Of a DNA stretch of 8,196 bases, positions 1 through 5,729 are shown in pieces. The DNA is from an uncultured Clostridia bacterium. GTDB taxonomy: Bacteria > Bacillota > Clostridia > Saccharofermentanales > DTU023. The DNA is taken from positions 1 through 8,196 of the forward strand of contig CAMYEY010000058.1 of the NCBI GenBank assembly GCA_947254895.1, written 5' to 3'. The notes below the pieces were generated by a model. That model ran no database searches and was not told the origin of the DNA. It worked only from the letters and a program-made list of their open reading frames with translations. The position numbers were made by a program, and so were the translations under genes. Position 1 is the first letter of the stretch, and each line of letters opens with the position of its first letter.

Positions 1-2
1 TT

Positions 3-41
3 GCAGAAACAAAGCCTGCCATTACTAAAGTCCTGTTTTAG
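3..41 (+). CDS. Possible C-terminal end of an upstream gene (partial)
   Basis: In frame 3 the window opens with 12 codons reading AETKPAITKVLF, then TAG at 39-41. This lies upstream of an intrinsic terminator, as the 3' end of a gene would. The fragment is too short for family assignment. The call is uncertain because frame 1 is also open from base 1 to a TAA at 61-63, and frame 2 has a short protein-like stretch (ATG at 44 to TAG at 86-88, MVTEVIKQPVKEGA). A gene ending in any of these frames would fit the terminator. Nothing here identifies the product. Confidence 0.22.
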   Translation, partial: AETKPAITKVLF

Positions 42-73
42 GAATGGTGACGGAGGTCATTAAGCAACCGGTC

Positions 74-99
74 AAAGAGGGTGCCTAGCCCTCTTTTTT
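74..99 (+). terminator. Intrinsic terminator of the upstream unit
   Basis: A perfect 8-bp stem, AAAGAGGG (74-81) with CCCTCTTT (89-96), encloses a 7-nt loop and runs into a T-tract (94-99). The A-run on the 5' side could also let it work in the opposite direction. It separates an unseen upstream gene from the infC promoter, which starts 29 bases later. Confidence 0.85.
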
Positions 100-127
100 A
101 TCTGAAATTCTTGATAGGACCTATTGC

Positions 128-156
128 TTGACATTCGTCATTTCCCCTAGTATAGT
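128..156 (+). promoter_or_regulatory. Sigma-A type promoter of the infC operon
   Basis: The -35 box TTGACA (128-133) matches consensus at six of six bases. It is separated by exactly 17 bp from a -10 box TATAGT (151-156), which matches TATAAT at five of six. Transcription should start at about 162-165, giving an untranslated leader of about 170 nt before infC. No other promoter in the window is this close to consensus, as expected for a highly expressed translation operon. Confidence 0.88.
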
Positions 157-282
157 GTTGAGGTGCAAAAAGTAGATTCCATCTCACCTTGAGCGGTTTG
201 AAGGACGGACGCTAGGACGGGACTTCAAAAATCCAGCGGAAAGGTTCATAAATCTTAACTCTTGCGAGGGTTATCTTTATGT

Positions 283-308
283 AGAGGCGGGGTCAATCCG
301 CTTTTTTT
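283..308 (+). terminator. Leader attenuator upstream of infC
   Basis: A GC core, GCGG (287-290) with CCGC (298-301), is extended by A-U and G-U pairs on both sides (283-291 with 297-305). The loop is five bases and a run of seven T follows (302-308). It lies after a strong promoter and only 14 bases before the infC ribosome binding site, so it can only act as a conditional terminator that must be read through or melted for the operon to be expressed. Confidence 0.75.
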
Positions 309-321
309 ATGCGAAAAATTT

Positions 322-329
322 AGGAGGTG
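322..329 (+). promoter_or_regulatory. Ribosome binding site that fixes the infC start at ATC
   Basis: AGGAGGTG is an almost complete anti-16S match. From the end of GGAGG (327) there are six bases to ATC at 334, the ideal spacing. No ATG, GTG or TTG lies in frame at a usable distance. The nearest in-frame conventional start is a TTG at 262, inside the leader and upstream of the attenuator, with no ribosome binding site at the right distance. Confidence 0.85.
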
Positions 330-333
330 TCTT

Positions 334-855
334 ATCGCTAGAGCAAAAAAACACATCGTTAATGAGGACATACGTGTGAATGAAGTTCGTCTGATTGACG
401 AAAATGGTGAACAATTAGGTATCGTTAATACTGACCGTGCCTTGGATATGGCCTATGATAAAGACTTGGACCTGGTCCTGATTTCCAGCAAGGGAGATAA
501 TGCCGTAGCTAAGATCATGGATTATGGGAAGTTTGTATACGAACAGTCCAAAAGAGAGCGAGAAGCTCGTAAAAACCAACAGACCACCAGTGTCAAAGAG
601 GTCCAAATTAAATTGACGACTGAAGAACATGATACCAATGTTAAAGTCAGGAATGCGATCAGATTCTTGGAGAATGGTGACCGGGTTAGGGTTGTGATCC
701 GCTTTAGAGGGCGTGAGATGGCCTTTCAAAATCAAGGTTACGATGTCATGGAAGATTTTGTCGCAAGAGTGGGTGACACCTGTCGCATAGATAAAAAACC
801 AAGTATGGAAGGTCGGCATATGGTTATGTACCTTTCACCCAATCCTCAAAAATAG
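334..855 (+). CDS. infC: Translation initiation factor IF-3
   Basis: IF3 binds the 30S subunit, prevents premature 50S joining and discriminates against poor start codons and wrong initiator tRNA. From the ATC start the protein has 173 residues, normal for the family. The N-domain (about 1-67) carries NEDIRVNEVRLIDENGEQLG and ends in the conserved MDYGKF (62-67). A lysine/arginine-rich linker helix (about 68-86) follows. The C-domain (about 87-173) starts VKEVQIKL and holds RFRGREM (124-129), where 30S contacts lie. It begins with IARAKKHIVNED, with initiator Met expected at the ATC. A non-AUG start is a hallmark of infC: IF3 disfavours its own start and so limits its own synthesis, as shown for E. 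coli AUU. It is the first gene of infC-rpmI-rplT. The identification is secure, and the start is well supported by the ribosome binding site. Confidence 0.97.
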   Translation: MARAKKHIVNEDIRVNEVRLIDENGEQLGIVNTDRALDMAYDKDLDLVLISSKGDNAVAKIMDYGKFVYEQSKREREARKNQQTTSVKEVQIKLTTEEHDTNVKVRNAIRFLENGDRVRVVIRFRGREMAFQNQGYDVMEDFVARVGDTCRIDKKPSMEGRHMVMYLSPNPQK

Positions 856-861
856 AAAATA

Positions 862-886
862 ATCTCTTCGGCCCAGCCGGAAAGAT
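862..886 (+). promoter_or_regulatory. Hairpin just before the rpmI ribosome binding site, candidate L20/L35 translational operator
   Basis: In the 51-nt gap between infC and rpmI, 862-872 pairs with 876-886 through a 3-nt loop. The arms give 11 positions with one C-A mismatch and one G-U pair. No T-tract follows, so it is not a terminator. It ends eight bases before the AAGGAGG (895-901) of rpmI. An alternative, mutually exclusive pairing is TCTTC (865-869) with GAAGA (889-893), which would reach nearly to the ribosome binding site. In E. coli, L20 represses rpmI-rplT translation by binding RNA upstream of rpmI. A comparable role here is an inference. Confidence 0.5.
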
Positions 887-906
887 CTGAAGATAAGGAG
901 GCCTAT

Positions 907-1104
907 ATGGCAAAACAAAAAACACATAGCTCTTCGAAGAAAAGATTTAAAGTCACTGGCGGCGGCAAGGTTAAGCGGGCCAAGGCTTTTAAGAAGCATA
1001 TTTTGACCAAGAAGACAACTAAACGTAAACGTAATTTAAGAGGCACGACTGTGGCAAGCGAACCGGATGCTAAACGCATTAAACGCCTTGTCCCTTATAA
1101 ATAA
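907..1104 (+). CDS. rpmI: 50S ribosomal protein L35 (bL35)
   Basis: A small, very basic structural protein of the large ribosomal subunit. Its 65 residues match the usual length. The family pattern runs throughout: an N-terminal KTHSSSKKRFKVTGGGKVKR, then AFKKHILTKKTTKRKRNLRG, and a C-terminal KRLVPYK. The start follows AAGGAGG (895-901) with five bases of spacing. It lies 51 nt after infC and 18 nt before rplT, in the standard order, and is probably co-transcribed from the promoter at 128-156. The hairpin in front of it may add translational control shared with rplT. Confidence 0.97.
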   Translation: MAKQKTHSSSKKRFKVTGGGKVKRAKAFKKHILTKKTTKRKRNLRGTTVASEPDAKRIKRLVPYK

Positions 1105-1122
1105 GATAAACGGAGGTTAGCT

Positions 1123-1476
1123 ATGCCAAGAGTAAAACGTGGATATAAATTAAGAAGACGTCATAAAAGAGTATTAAAAGCTGCAAAGGGTTATTTCGGC
1201 CGTAAGAGTAAATTGTTCCGGGTTGCCCATCAGCAGGTCATGAAGTCTGGTGTCTATTCCTACCGTGACCGTAAACAGAAAAAGAGAGACTTTAGAAAAC
1301 TCTGGATCGCCAGAATCAATGCAGGTGCTAGGTCTAACGGAATTAGCTATAGCCGCCTTATGCATGGTTTGAAGCTTGCGGGTGTTGAACTCGATCGGAA
1401 AATTTTGGCAGATTTGGCTGTTAATGATAAGGCTGCTTTTAGCAATCTTTGTGAACAGGCTAAGGCTGCAATCTAG
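1123..1476 (+). CDS. rplT: 50S ribosomal protein L20 (bL20)
   Basis: L20 binds 23S rRNA early and is needed for 50S assembly; in operons of this type it is also the autogenous repressor. The protein has 117 residues, the normal length. The basic N-terminal tail and helix (PRVKRGYKLRRRHKRVLKAA, then KGYFGRKSKLFRVA) precede the globular domain with YSYRDRKQKKRDFRKLWIAR, INAGARSNGISYSRLMHGLK and VNDKAAF. GGAGG (1112-1116) precedes the ATG by six bases. It closes the infC operon and is followed by a strong terminator. Identification is certain. Its regulatory role here is inferred from related operons and from the structured leader. Confidence 0.98.
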   Translation: MPRVKRGYKLRRRHKRVLKAAKGYFGRKSKLFRVAHQQVMKSGVYSYRDRKQKKRDFRKLWIARINAGARSNGISYSRLMHGLKLAGVELDRKILADLAVNDKAAFSNLCEQAKAAI

Positions 1477-1511
1477 GGTTATCCTCTAAGATAATTTTCA
1501 TATTAATAACT

Positions 1512-1541
1512 AAAAGGAGCATCCTGAGGGGTGCTTCTTTT
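1512..1541 (+). terminator. Terminator of the infC-rpmI-rplT operon
   Basis: A continuous 13-bp stem pairs 1512-1524 (AAAAGGAGCATCC) with 1529-1541 around a TGAG tetraloop, with two G-U pairs. It ends in TTTT, and the 5' arm starts AAAA. It lies 35 bases after the rplT stop. The T-tract is short, so some readthrough into the methyltransferase gene is possible. The rest of the 140-bp gap (1477-1616) shows nothing I can identify apart from a very weak promoter-like match. Confidence 0.85.
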
Positions 1542-1616
1542 AATGAACCGGTCTATGTTAGGATAAATGTAGTAAACCGCTAAGATACAGTTACTAGAAA
1601 GGTCAAGGCAAGCAGG

Positions 1617-2489
1617 ATGGACTTTAAGCAGATTACTGAGATCAGCTCCCGCCAAAACCCTAAGGCTAAGCAGTGGCTTAAGCTGAATAGCAGCCAAGGG
1701 GTCAGAAAATATCAGCAGATTATGGTAGAGGGACTCAGGGCAGCCGGCACAGCTCTTATGAACCAAGCTAAGGTTGAGGCCTTCCTTTTTATGGATAGCC
1801 GTTCGGGCGAATTGATTTTTCAGAAAATCCTGTCCGGCCTGATCGATGTCAAGAATCAAGCTGCTCTTGACCACTTTAAGAGGAATAGTTTTCGGATAGA
1901 AGCGGAACTCTTCCAATCCCTGGCCCAGGTTGTTAACCCCCAAGGGGTGATCTTAATTATCGCAAAACCTCAGCTGGCTAAAGCTCAGGAGTGGTTGGCT
2001 AAGTTAGAGGCTGGAGGCCAAGAAAGGATAGGTCTTAAATTGGCCTTCCTTGATCAGGTCCGTGATCCGGGTAATCTTGGAACTATTATTAGAACCGCGA
2101 ATGCCTTTGCTTTTTCCGGCTTGATCCTTCTGGAGGGGACAGTGGATCCCTATAATCCTAAGATAATCAGGTCCTCTATGGGTTCCCTTTTTGACCTGGA
2201 TTTGATTGAGGTTAAAGACTATAAAGAGGTCCAAGGACTTGCTCGGTCTGCTAACCTTGAGCTGATAAGCTCAGACCTAGATGCCTTGGCTTTACCTGAC
2301 TATAGACCCACACCGGCTAAGAAGGGTTTTATCCTAGGAGTTGGCAATGAAGCCCATGGTATATCGGACGAATTTAACAAGATGGCGGATACAATTGTTA
2401 CCATCCCCATGCCCGGTCAAACGGAGTCCTTAAATGCGGCTGTTGCATTTGCTATAATGGCGTATCAAATAAACGAATTTTATCAGTAA
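1617..2489 (+). CDS. SpoU/TrmH-family RNA 2'-O-ribose methyltransferase (YsgA-like)
   Basis: This enzyme should transfer a methyl group from S-adenosylmethionine to a ribose 2'-OH of rRNA or tRNA. The 290-residue protein has an N-terminal substrate-binding domain (about 10-115, with SSRQNPKAKQW and the IMVEGLRAAG motif) and a C-terminal SPOUT knot (about 140-290). All three SpoU motifs are present: motif 1 DQVRDPGNLGTIIRTAN (146-162, with Asn153 and Arg159), motif 2 ILGVGNEAHGI (239-249) and motif 3 IPMPGQTESLNAAVA (263-277). The ATG has only a weak ribosome binding site (AAGG, 1605-1608). In Bacillus the similar ysgA lies next to pheST, in the same general neighbourhood as the infC operon. 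The target nucleotide cannot be read from sequence; RlmB-like 23S rRNA and TrmH-like tRNA activities are the alternatives. It is probably co-transcribed with uvrA, 29 nt downstream. Confidence 0.9.
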   Translation: MDFKQITEISSRQNPKAKQWLKLNSSQGVRKYQQIMVEGLRAAGTALMNQAKVEAFLFMDSRSGELIFQKILSGLIDVKNQAALDHFKRNSFRIEAELFQSLAQVVNPQGVILIIAKPQLAKAQEWLAKLEAGGQERIGLKLAFLDQVRDPGNLGTIIRTANAFAFSGLILLEGTVDPYNPKIIRSSMGSLFDLDLIEVKDYKEVQGLARSANLELISSDLDALALPDYRPTPAKKGFILGVGNEAHGISDEFNKMADTIVTIPMPGQTESLNAAVAFAIMAYQINEFYQ

Positions 2490-2518
2490 GAAAAGTGCAA
2501 GGTTAAGATAAGTTATAG

Positions 2519-5482
2519 ATGTTAGAAAATAAGCAAGTTGGAATAGATAAGATAGCAGCTAGTAGACAAGAAGGACAAGTCTCATTAAATGAGAAGATCG
2601 TCATCAGGGGAGCAAGAGAACACAATCTCAAAAATATTTCCCTGGATATACCAAGAAATCAACTGGTAGTCATAACCGGTCTTTCCGGCAGCGGGAAATC
2701 TTCTTTGGCTTTTGATACCATCTACGCAGAGGGACAAAGGCGTTATGTGGAATCTCTCTCCTCTTATGCCAGACAGTTTTTAGGCCAGATGGAGAAACCG
2801 GATGTAGACTCGATTGAAGGCCTCTCGCCGGCTATTGCTATCGATCAGAAGACAACGTCCCATAACCCTAGGTCTACAGTTGGGACTGTTACGGAAATCT
2901 ATGACTACCTTCGTCTACTCTATGCTAGGGCGGGAACAGTTCATTGCCCTCAGTGCGGCAAAGAGATCAACCAGCAATCGATAGACCAAATGATAGATCA
3001 TATACTGGCTAAACCGGAGGGGACCAAGATGGTCCTCTATGCCCCCATCGTTAAAGAACGTAAAGGGGAGTTTCGCCGGCAATTTGATCGCTTGCGCAAA
3101 GAGGGTTTTGTCAGGGTGAGGGTAGATGGTGAAAATCTTTACCTAGAAGACTTAGCAGAAGACTATAAGCTAGAAAAAAATAAAAAGCATACGATAGAAA
3201 TTGTCGTTGACCGCCTGGTCATTAAAGCAGGACTTGCCAGTCGATTAGCTGATTCACTGGAAACCGCCCTTGACCTGGCTGACGGTATTGTTTTGACTGA
3301 ATATCAGCTGCCCTCAGAGCCGGATGGGGCCGGGGTGCCAGGTGGAGATAGGCCATGGAACAGTCAGGTCTATTCCCAACACTTTGCCTGTCCGGACTGT
3401 GGTATCAGCATAGCGGAGATTGCCCCAAGGTCCTTTTCCTTCAATAATCCAATGGGAGCCTGTCCCTACTGCAATGGACTGGGTCAGATGACCGAGATCG
3501 ATCCGGATCTGGTGGTCTTTGATTCTGCTCTTTCCTTGAACCAAGGAGCTATCCGGGCTATTGGCTGGAACTTTGCCGACCGCAAGAGCTGGGCAAGGGG
3601 CTTTATTGAAGCCCTGGCTGAGCGCTATAAGTTTTCCCTTGACCAAGCTTGGCAAGATTTACCCGAAAAGATTAGGCAGATTATCCTGTATGGGAATGAT
3701 GGTGAAGTCCTGAGCATAGATACTAGCAATAGTAAGTATGACCGTGGCACAGACTACCAAAAAGACTGGATCGGAGTGATCCCCAGCTTAACTAGGCGTT
3801 ATCAGGATGCCTCCGGTGATTCGCGTGACTACTATGAGCAGTATGTTTCTATAACTCCCTGCCCTCGTTGTAAGGGAGCCAGATTAAAACCGGAGAGTTT
3901 GGCTGTTACCATCGGTGATCTTAATATCTATCAGTTGACCCAGCTGCCTATCAATGATTGTCTCGATTATTTAGCGAAACTTAAGCTAGACAGTTTTAAG
4001 GCTAAGATAGCTGAACCGATCCTAAAGGAACTCTCAAGCCGGCTTAACTTTTTAACCGAGGTTGGTCTTAATTATCTTACTTTATCAAGAGCCTCATCTA
4101 CCTTGTCGGGTGGTGAAGCCCAGAGAATCCGCCTTGCAACCCAGATCGGCTCTGGCCTTACTGGTGTCCTCTATGTCTTGGATGAGCCCAGTATAGGCCT
4201 CCACCAAAGGGATAATGCTAAATTGCTCAGTACCCTCAAACATCTTAGAGACTTAGGCAATACAGTAGTTGTGGTCGAACATGATGAAGAAACAATCTGG
4301 GAGGCTGACCACGTTATCGATATTGGCCCTCGAGCAGGAGAGTTTGGTGGACAAGTTGTAGCTCAGGGGAGGCCGGAGGATATTTTGGCTAACCCTCAAT
4401 CTTTAACCGGTCAATATATGTCAGGTAGGCAAGGTATTGCTGTCCCGGATAAGCGGCGGACTAGTCGAGACTTTTTGACTGTGAAGGGTTGCCGGGCTAA
4501 CAATTTAAAAAACATTGATGTCAGTATACCGCTGGGCGTCTTTACTTGTGTTACAGGGGTTTCCGGCTCAGGAAAGAGCTCCTTTGTTAACGGGATATTG
4601 CTGAAAAAACTGGCTGCCGAACTCAATGGAGCCAGGCGCTTTACAGATGACTTTGACTCTATCTCCGGTTTAGATAAATTGGATAAGGTTATAGCGATTG
4701 ATCAGTCACCGATTGGCCGCACCCCTAGGTCTAACCCGGCTACTTATACAGGTGTTTTCACTGATATCAGGAGTCTCTATGCCGAAAGTAAACTAGCCCG
4801 GGCCAGGGGCTATAAGCCGGGGCGTTTTTCCTTCAATGTCCGAGGAGGGCGTTGTGAATCTTGCAAGGGGGATGGGGTTAAGCAGATTGAAATGCACTTC
4901 TTGCCGGATGTCTATGTTAAATGTGAAGTCTGTCAGGGTAAACGTTATAACCGGGAGACCTTGGAGGTTAAATATAAGGATAAGAGTATCTCTGATGTCC
5001 TTAATATGACCATCGAAGAAGCCTACAGTTTTTTTGCCAATATTCCGAAGATTGTCCGCAAGCTGGAGACCTTGATGGATGTTGGCCTAGGCTATATCAG
5101 GCTCGGTCAGCCATCTACCCAACTATCTGGGGGCGAGGCCCAAAGAGTAAAACTGGCAGCAGAGCTTTCCAAAACCAATACCGGTCAAACCTTTTATATC
5201 CTGGATGAACCTACGACAGGACTCCATGCGGCCGATGTTCACCGTCTTGTTGATATCCTACAGAGGCTAACTGAGAGAGGAAATACGGTCCTCGTGATTG
5301 AACATAATCTGGATGTGATAAAGGTTGCTGACCATATCATCGACCTTGGGCCTGAGGGAGGAAATGCAGGCGGCCGGATTGTTGCCCAGGGTAGCCCGGA
5401 AGAAGTTGCTCAAAATGACAAATCTTACACGGGCCACTATTTGGCTGCAATTCTCCAAAGAAAATATCCGGACATACATTGA
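2519..5482 (+). CDS. uvrA: Excinuclease ABC subunit A
   Basis: UvrA is the damage-sensing ATPase of nucleotide excision repair; as a dimer it loads UvrB on distorted DNA. The 987-residue protein has two ABC modules. Module I has Walker A GLSGSGKS (54-61), signature LSGGE (529-533) and Walker B VLYVLDEP (550-557). Module II has Walker A GVSGSGKSS (680-688), signature LSGGE (869-873) and Walker B TFYILDEP (891-898). Zinc sites are Cys291/294/315/318 in the insertion domain and Cys779/782/802/805 near the DNA-contact region. Extra CxxC pairs lie at 143/146 and 448/451. It is slightly long (usually about 940-960), partly from some 25 residues before KIVIRGAREHN. That stretch has no other ATG, GTG or TTG in frame, so the start stands. 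The ribosome binding site is poor (AAGG, 16 bases upstream). uvrB, its common neighbour, is absent here. Confidence 0.97.
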   Translation: MLENKQVGIDKIAASRQEGQVSLNEKIVIRGAREHNLKNISLDIPRNQLVVITGLSGSGKSSLAFDTIYAEGQRRYVESLSSYARQFLGQMEKPDVDSIEGLSPAIAIDQKTTSHNPRSTVGTVTEIYDYLRLLYARAGTVHCPQCGKEINQQSIDQMIDHILAKPEGTKMVLYAPIVKERKGEFRRQFDRLRKEGFVRVRVDGENLYLEDLAEDYKLEKNKKHTIEIVVDRLVIKAGLASRLADSLETALDLADGIVLTEYQLPSEPDGAGVPGGDRPWNSQVYSQHFACPDCGISIAEIAPRSFSFNNPMGACPYCNGLGQMTEIDPDLVVFDSALSLNQGAIRAIGWNFADRKSWARGFIEALAERYKFSLDQAWQDLPEKIRQIILYGNDGEVLSIDTSNSKYDRGTDYQKDWIGVIPSLTRRYQDASGDSRDYYEQYVSITPCPRCKGARLKPESLAVTIGDLNIYQLTQLPINDCLDYLAKLKLDSFKAKIAEPILKELSSRLNFLTEVGLNYLTLSRASSTLSGGEAQRIRLATQIGSGLTGVLYVLDEPSIGLHQRDNAKLLSTLKHLRDLGNTVVVVEHDEETIWEADHVIDIGPRAGEFGGQVVAQGRPEDILANPQSLTGQYMSGRQGIAVPDKRRTSRDFLTVKGCRANNLKNIDVSIPLGVFTCVTGVSGSGKSSFVNGILLKKLAAELNGARRFTDDFDSISGLDKLDKVIAIDQSPIGRTPRSNPATYTGVFTDIRSLYAESKLARARGYKPGRFSFNVRGGRCESCKGDGVKQIEMHFLPDVYVKCEVCQGKRYNRETLEVKYKDKSISDVLNMTIEEAYSFFANIPKIVRKLETLMDVGLGYIRLGQPSTQLSGGEAQRVKLAAELSKTNTGQTFYILDEPTTGLHAADVHRLVDILQRLTERGNTVLVIEHNLDVIKVADHIIDLGPEGGNAGGRIVAQGSPEEVAQNDKSYTGHYLAAILQRKYPDIH

Positions 5483-5552
5483 TTGGATGGAGCAAGTTAG
5501 AAGATGTTTCTTGGTGGTCTAGGGAAGCCTTTTGTTTTGTCACGTCCGGTTT

Positions 5553-5576
5553 GGGGACTATAGTGGTGTCCTTTTT
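5553..5576 (+). terminator. Probable terminator after uvrA
   Basis: GGGGAC (5553-5558) pairs with GTCCTT (5568-5573): four Watson-Crick pairs and two G-U pairs around a 9-nt loop, running into five T (5572-5576). It is weaker than the other terminators in the window but lies 70 bases after the uvrA stop and just before the probable clpE promoter. Confidence 0.5.
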
Positions 5577-5588
5577 AATTCGCAAAAC

Positions 5589-5617
5589 TTAATATTTCTT
5601 CTAAATTTTGTTAAAAT
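5589..5617 (+). promoter_or_regulatory. Probable sigma-A type promoter of the clpE-like gene
   Basis: TTAATA (5589-5594, four of six matches to TTGACA) is followed after 17 bp by TAAAAT (5612-5617, five of six to TATAAT) in an AT-rich stretch. Transcription would start near 5624, giving a 5' UTR of about 105 nt. No GGTCAAA-type heptamer repeat (CtsR box) and no TTAGCACTC/GAGTGCTAA pair (CIRCE) is visible between uvrA and the start codon. Confidence 0.5.
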
Positions 5618-5628
5618 GAGGACTTCAT

Positions 5629-5659
5629 ATGGTGTTACCATGTAACCAGCTTTTAGCTG
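5629..5659 (+). repeat. Cluster of three short inverted repeats in the clpE 5' UTR
   Basis: Three perfect inverted repeats are packed into 31 bases just downstream of the predicted start of transcription. They are ATGGT-GTT-ACCAT (5629-5641), GTTAC-CAT-GTAAC (5634-5646, overlapping the first) and CAGCT-TTT-AGCTG (5647-5659). The first two cannot fold at the same time in RNA. The second is a compact 13-bp dyad of the size bound by dimeric repressors. The role is unknown: a DNA operator or alternative RNA hairpins are both possible. Confidence 0.5.
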
Positions 5660-5687
5660 TTAAGATTAGAAAAGTTTAATTACGATG

Positions 5688-5699
5688 AAGGCCGGCCTT
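5688..5699. repeat. Perfect 12-bp palindrome AAGGCCGGCCTT before clpE
   Basis: The site is perfectly self-complementary with no spacer and lies 30 bases before the start codon and 16 before its AAAGGAA ribosome binding site (5716-5722). As DNA it is a symmetric protein-binding candidate. As RNA it would fold poorly without a loop, though GCCT (5695-5698) could pair with AGGC (5705-5708). No regulator is identified. Confidence 0.45.
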
Positions 5700-5729
5700 A
5701 TGGCTAGGCTTAGTTAAAGGAAATAGATA

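Larger units (their letters stand above)
163..333 (+). promoter_or_regulatory. Structured infC-rpmI-rplT leader, probably an L20-type attenuation leader
   Basis: The RNA between the promoter and infC has no convincing coding potential but clear structure. One hairpin has a 7-bp closing stem, TTTGAAG (197-203) with CTTCAAA (223-229), around a purine-rich interior that contains GGACGG twice (203-208 and 215-220). A second hairpin pairs 256-262 with 267-273 through a 4-nt loop. A third, at 283-308, is an intrinsic terminator. AGCGGA at 235-240 is exactly complementary to TCCGCT at 297-302 and could form an antiterminator. In Bacillus, L20 represses its own operon through premature termination in the leader of the same operon. 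Position and architecture here match that model. I infer the L20 ligand from context and have not matched the binding site itself. Confidence 0.68.

Noticed and set aside
70..82. GGTCAAA followed by GAGGGT, resembling a CtsR heptamer
   Set aside because: Only one half-site matches, it is part of the terminator stem, and it is over 5 kb from the clp gene.
1..100. A structured small RNA (SRP RNA, tmRNA, RNase P or T-box) before the infC promoter
   Set aside because: None of the conserved core motifs of these RNAs could be found; the stretch looks like a gene end plus terminator.
262..333. A 24-residue upstream extension of IF3 from TTG at 262
   Set aside because: It crosses the leader hairpin and attenuator, is unlike IF3 N-termini, and has no ribosome binding site, whereas ATC at 334 has an excellent one.
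1558..1586. TTAGGA-17-TAAGAT as a promoter for the methyltransferase gene
   Set aside because: Only three and four of six matches; too weak to annotate, though some promoter or readthrough must serve this gene.
5325..5585. Small open frames on both strands over the uvrA 3' end
   Set aside because: They overlap conserved uvrA coding sequence and have no ribosome binding site or recognisable motif.
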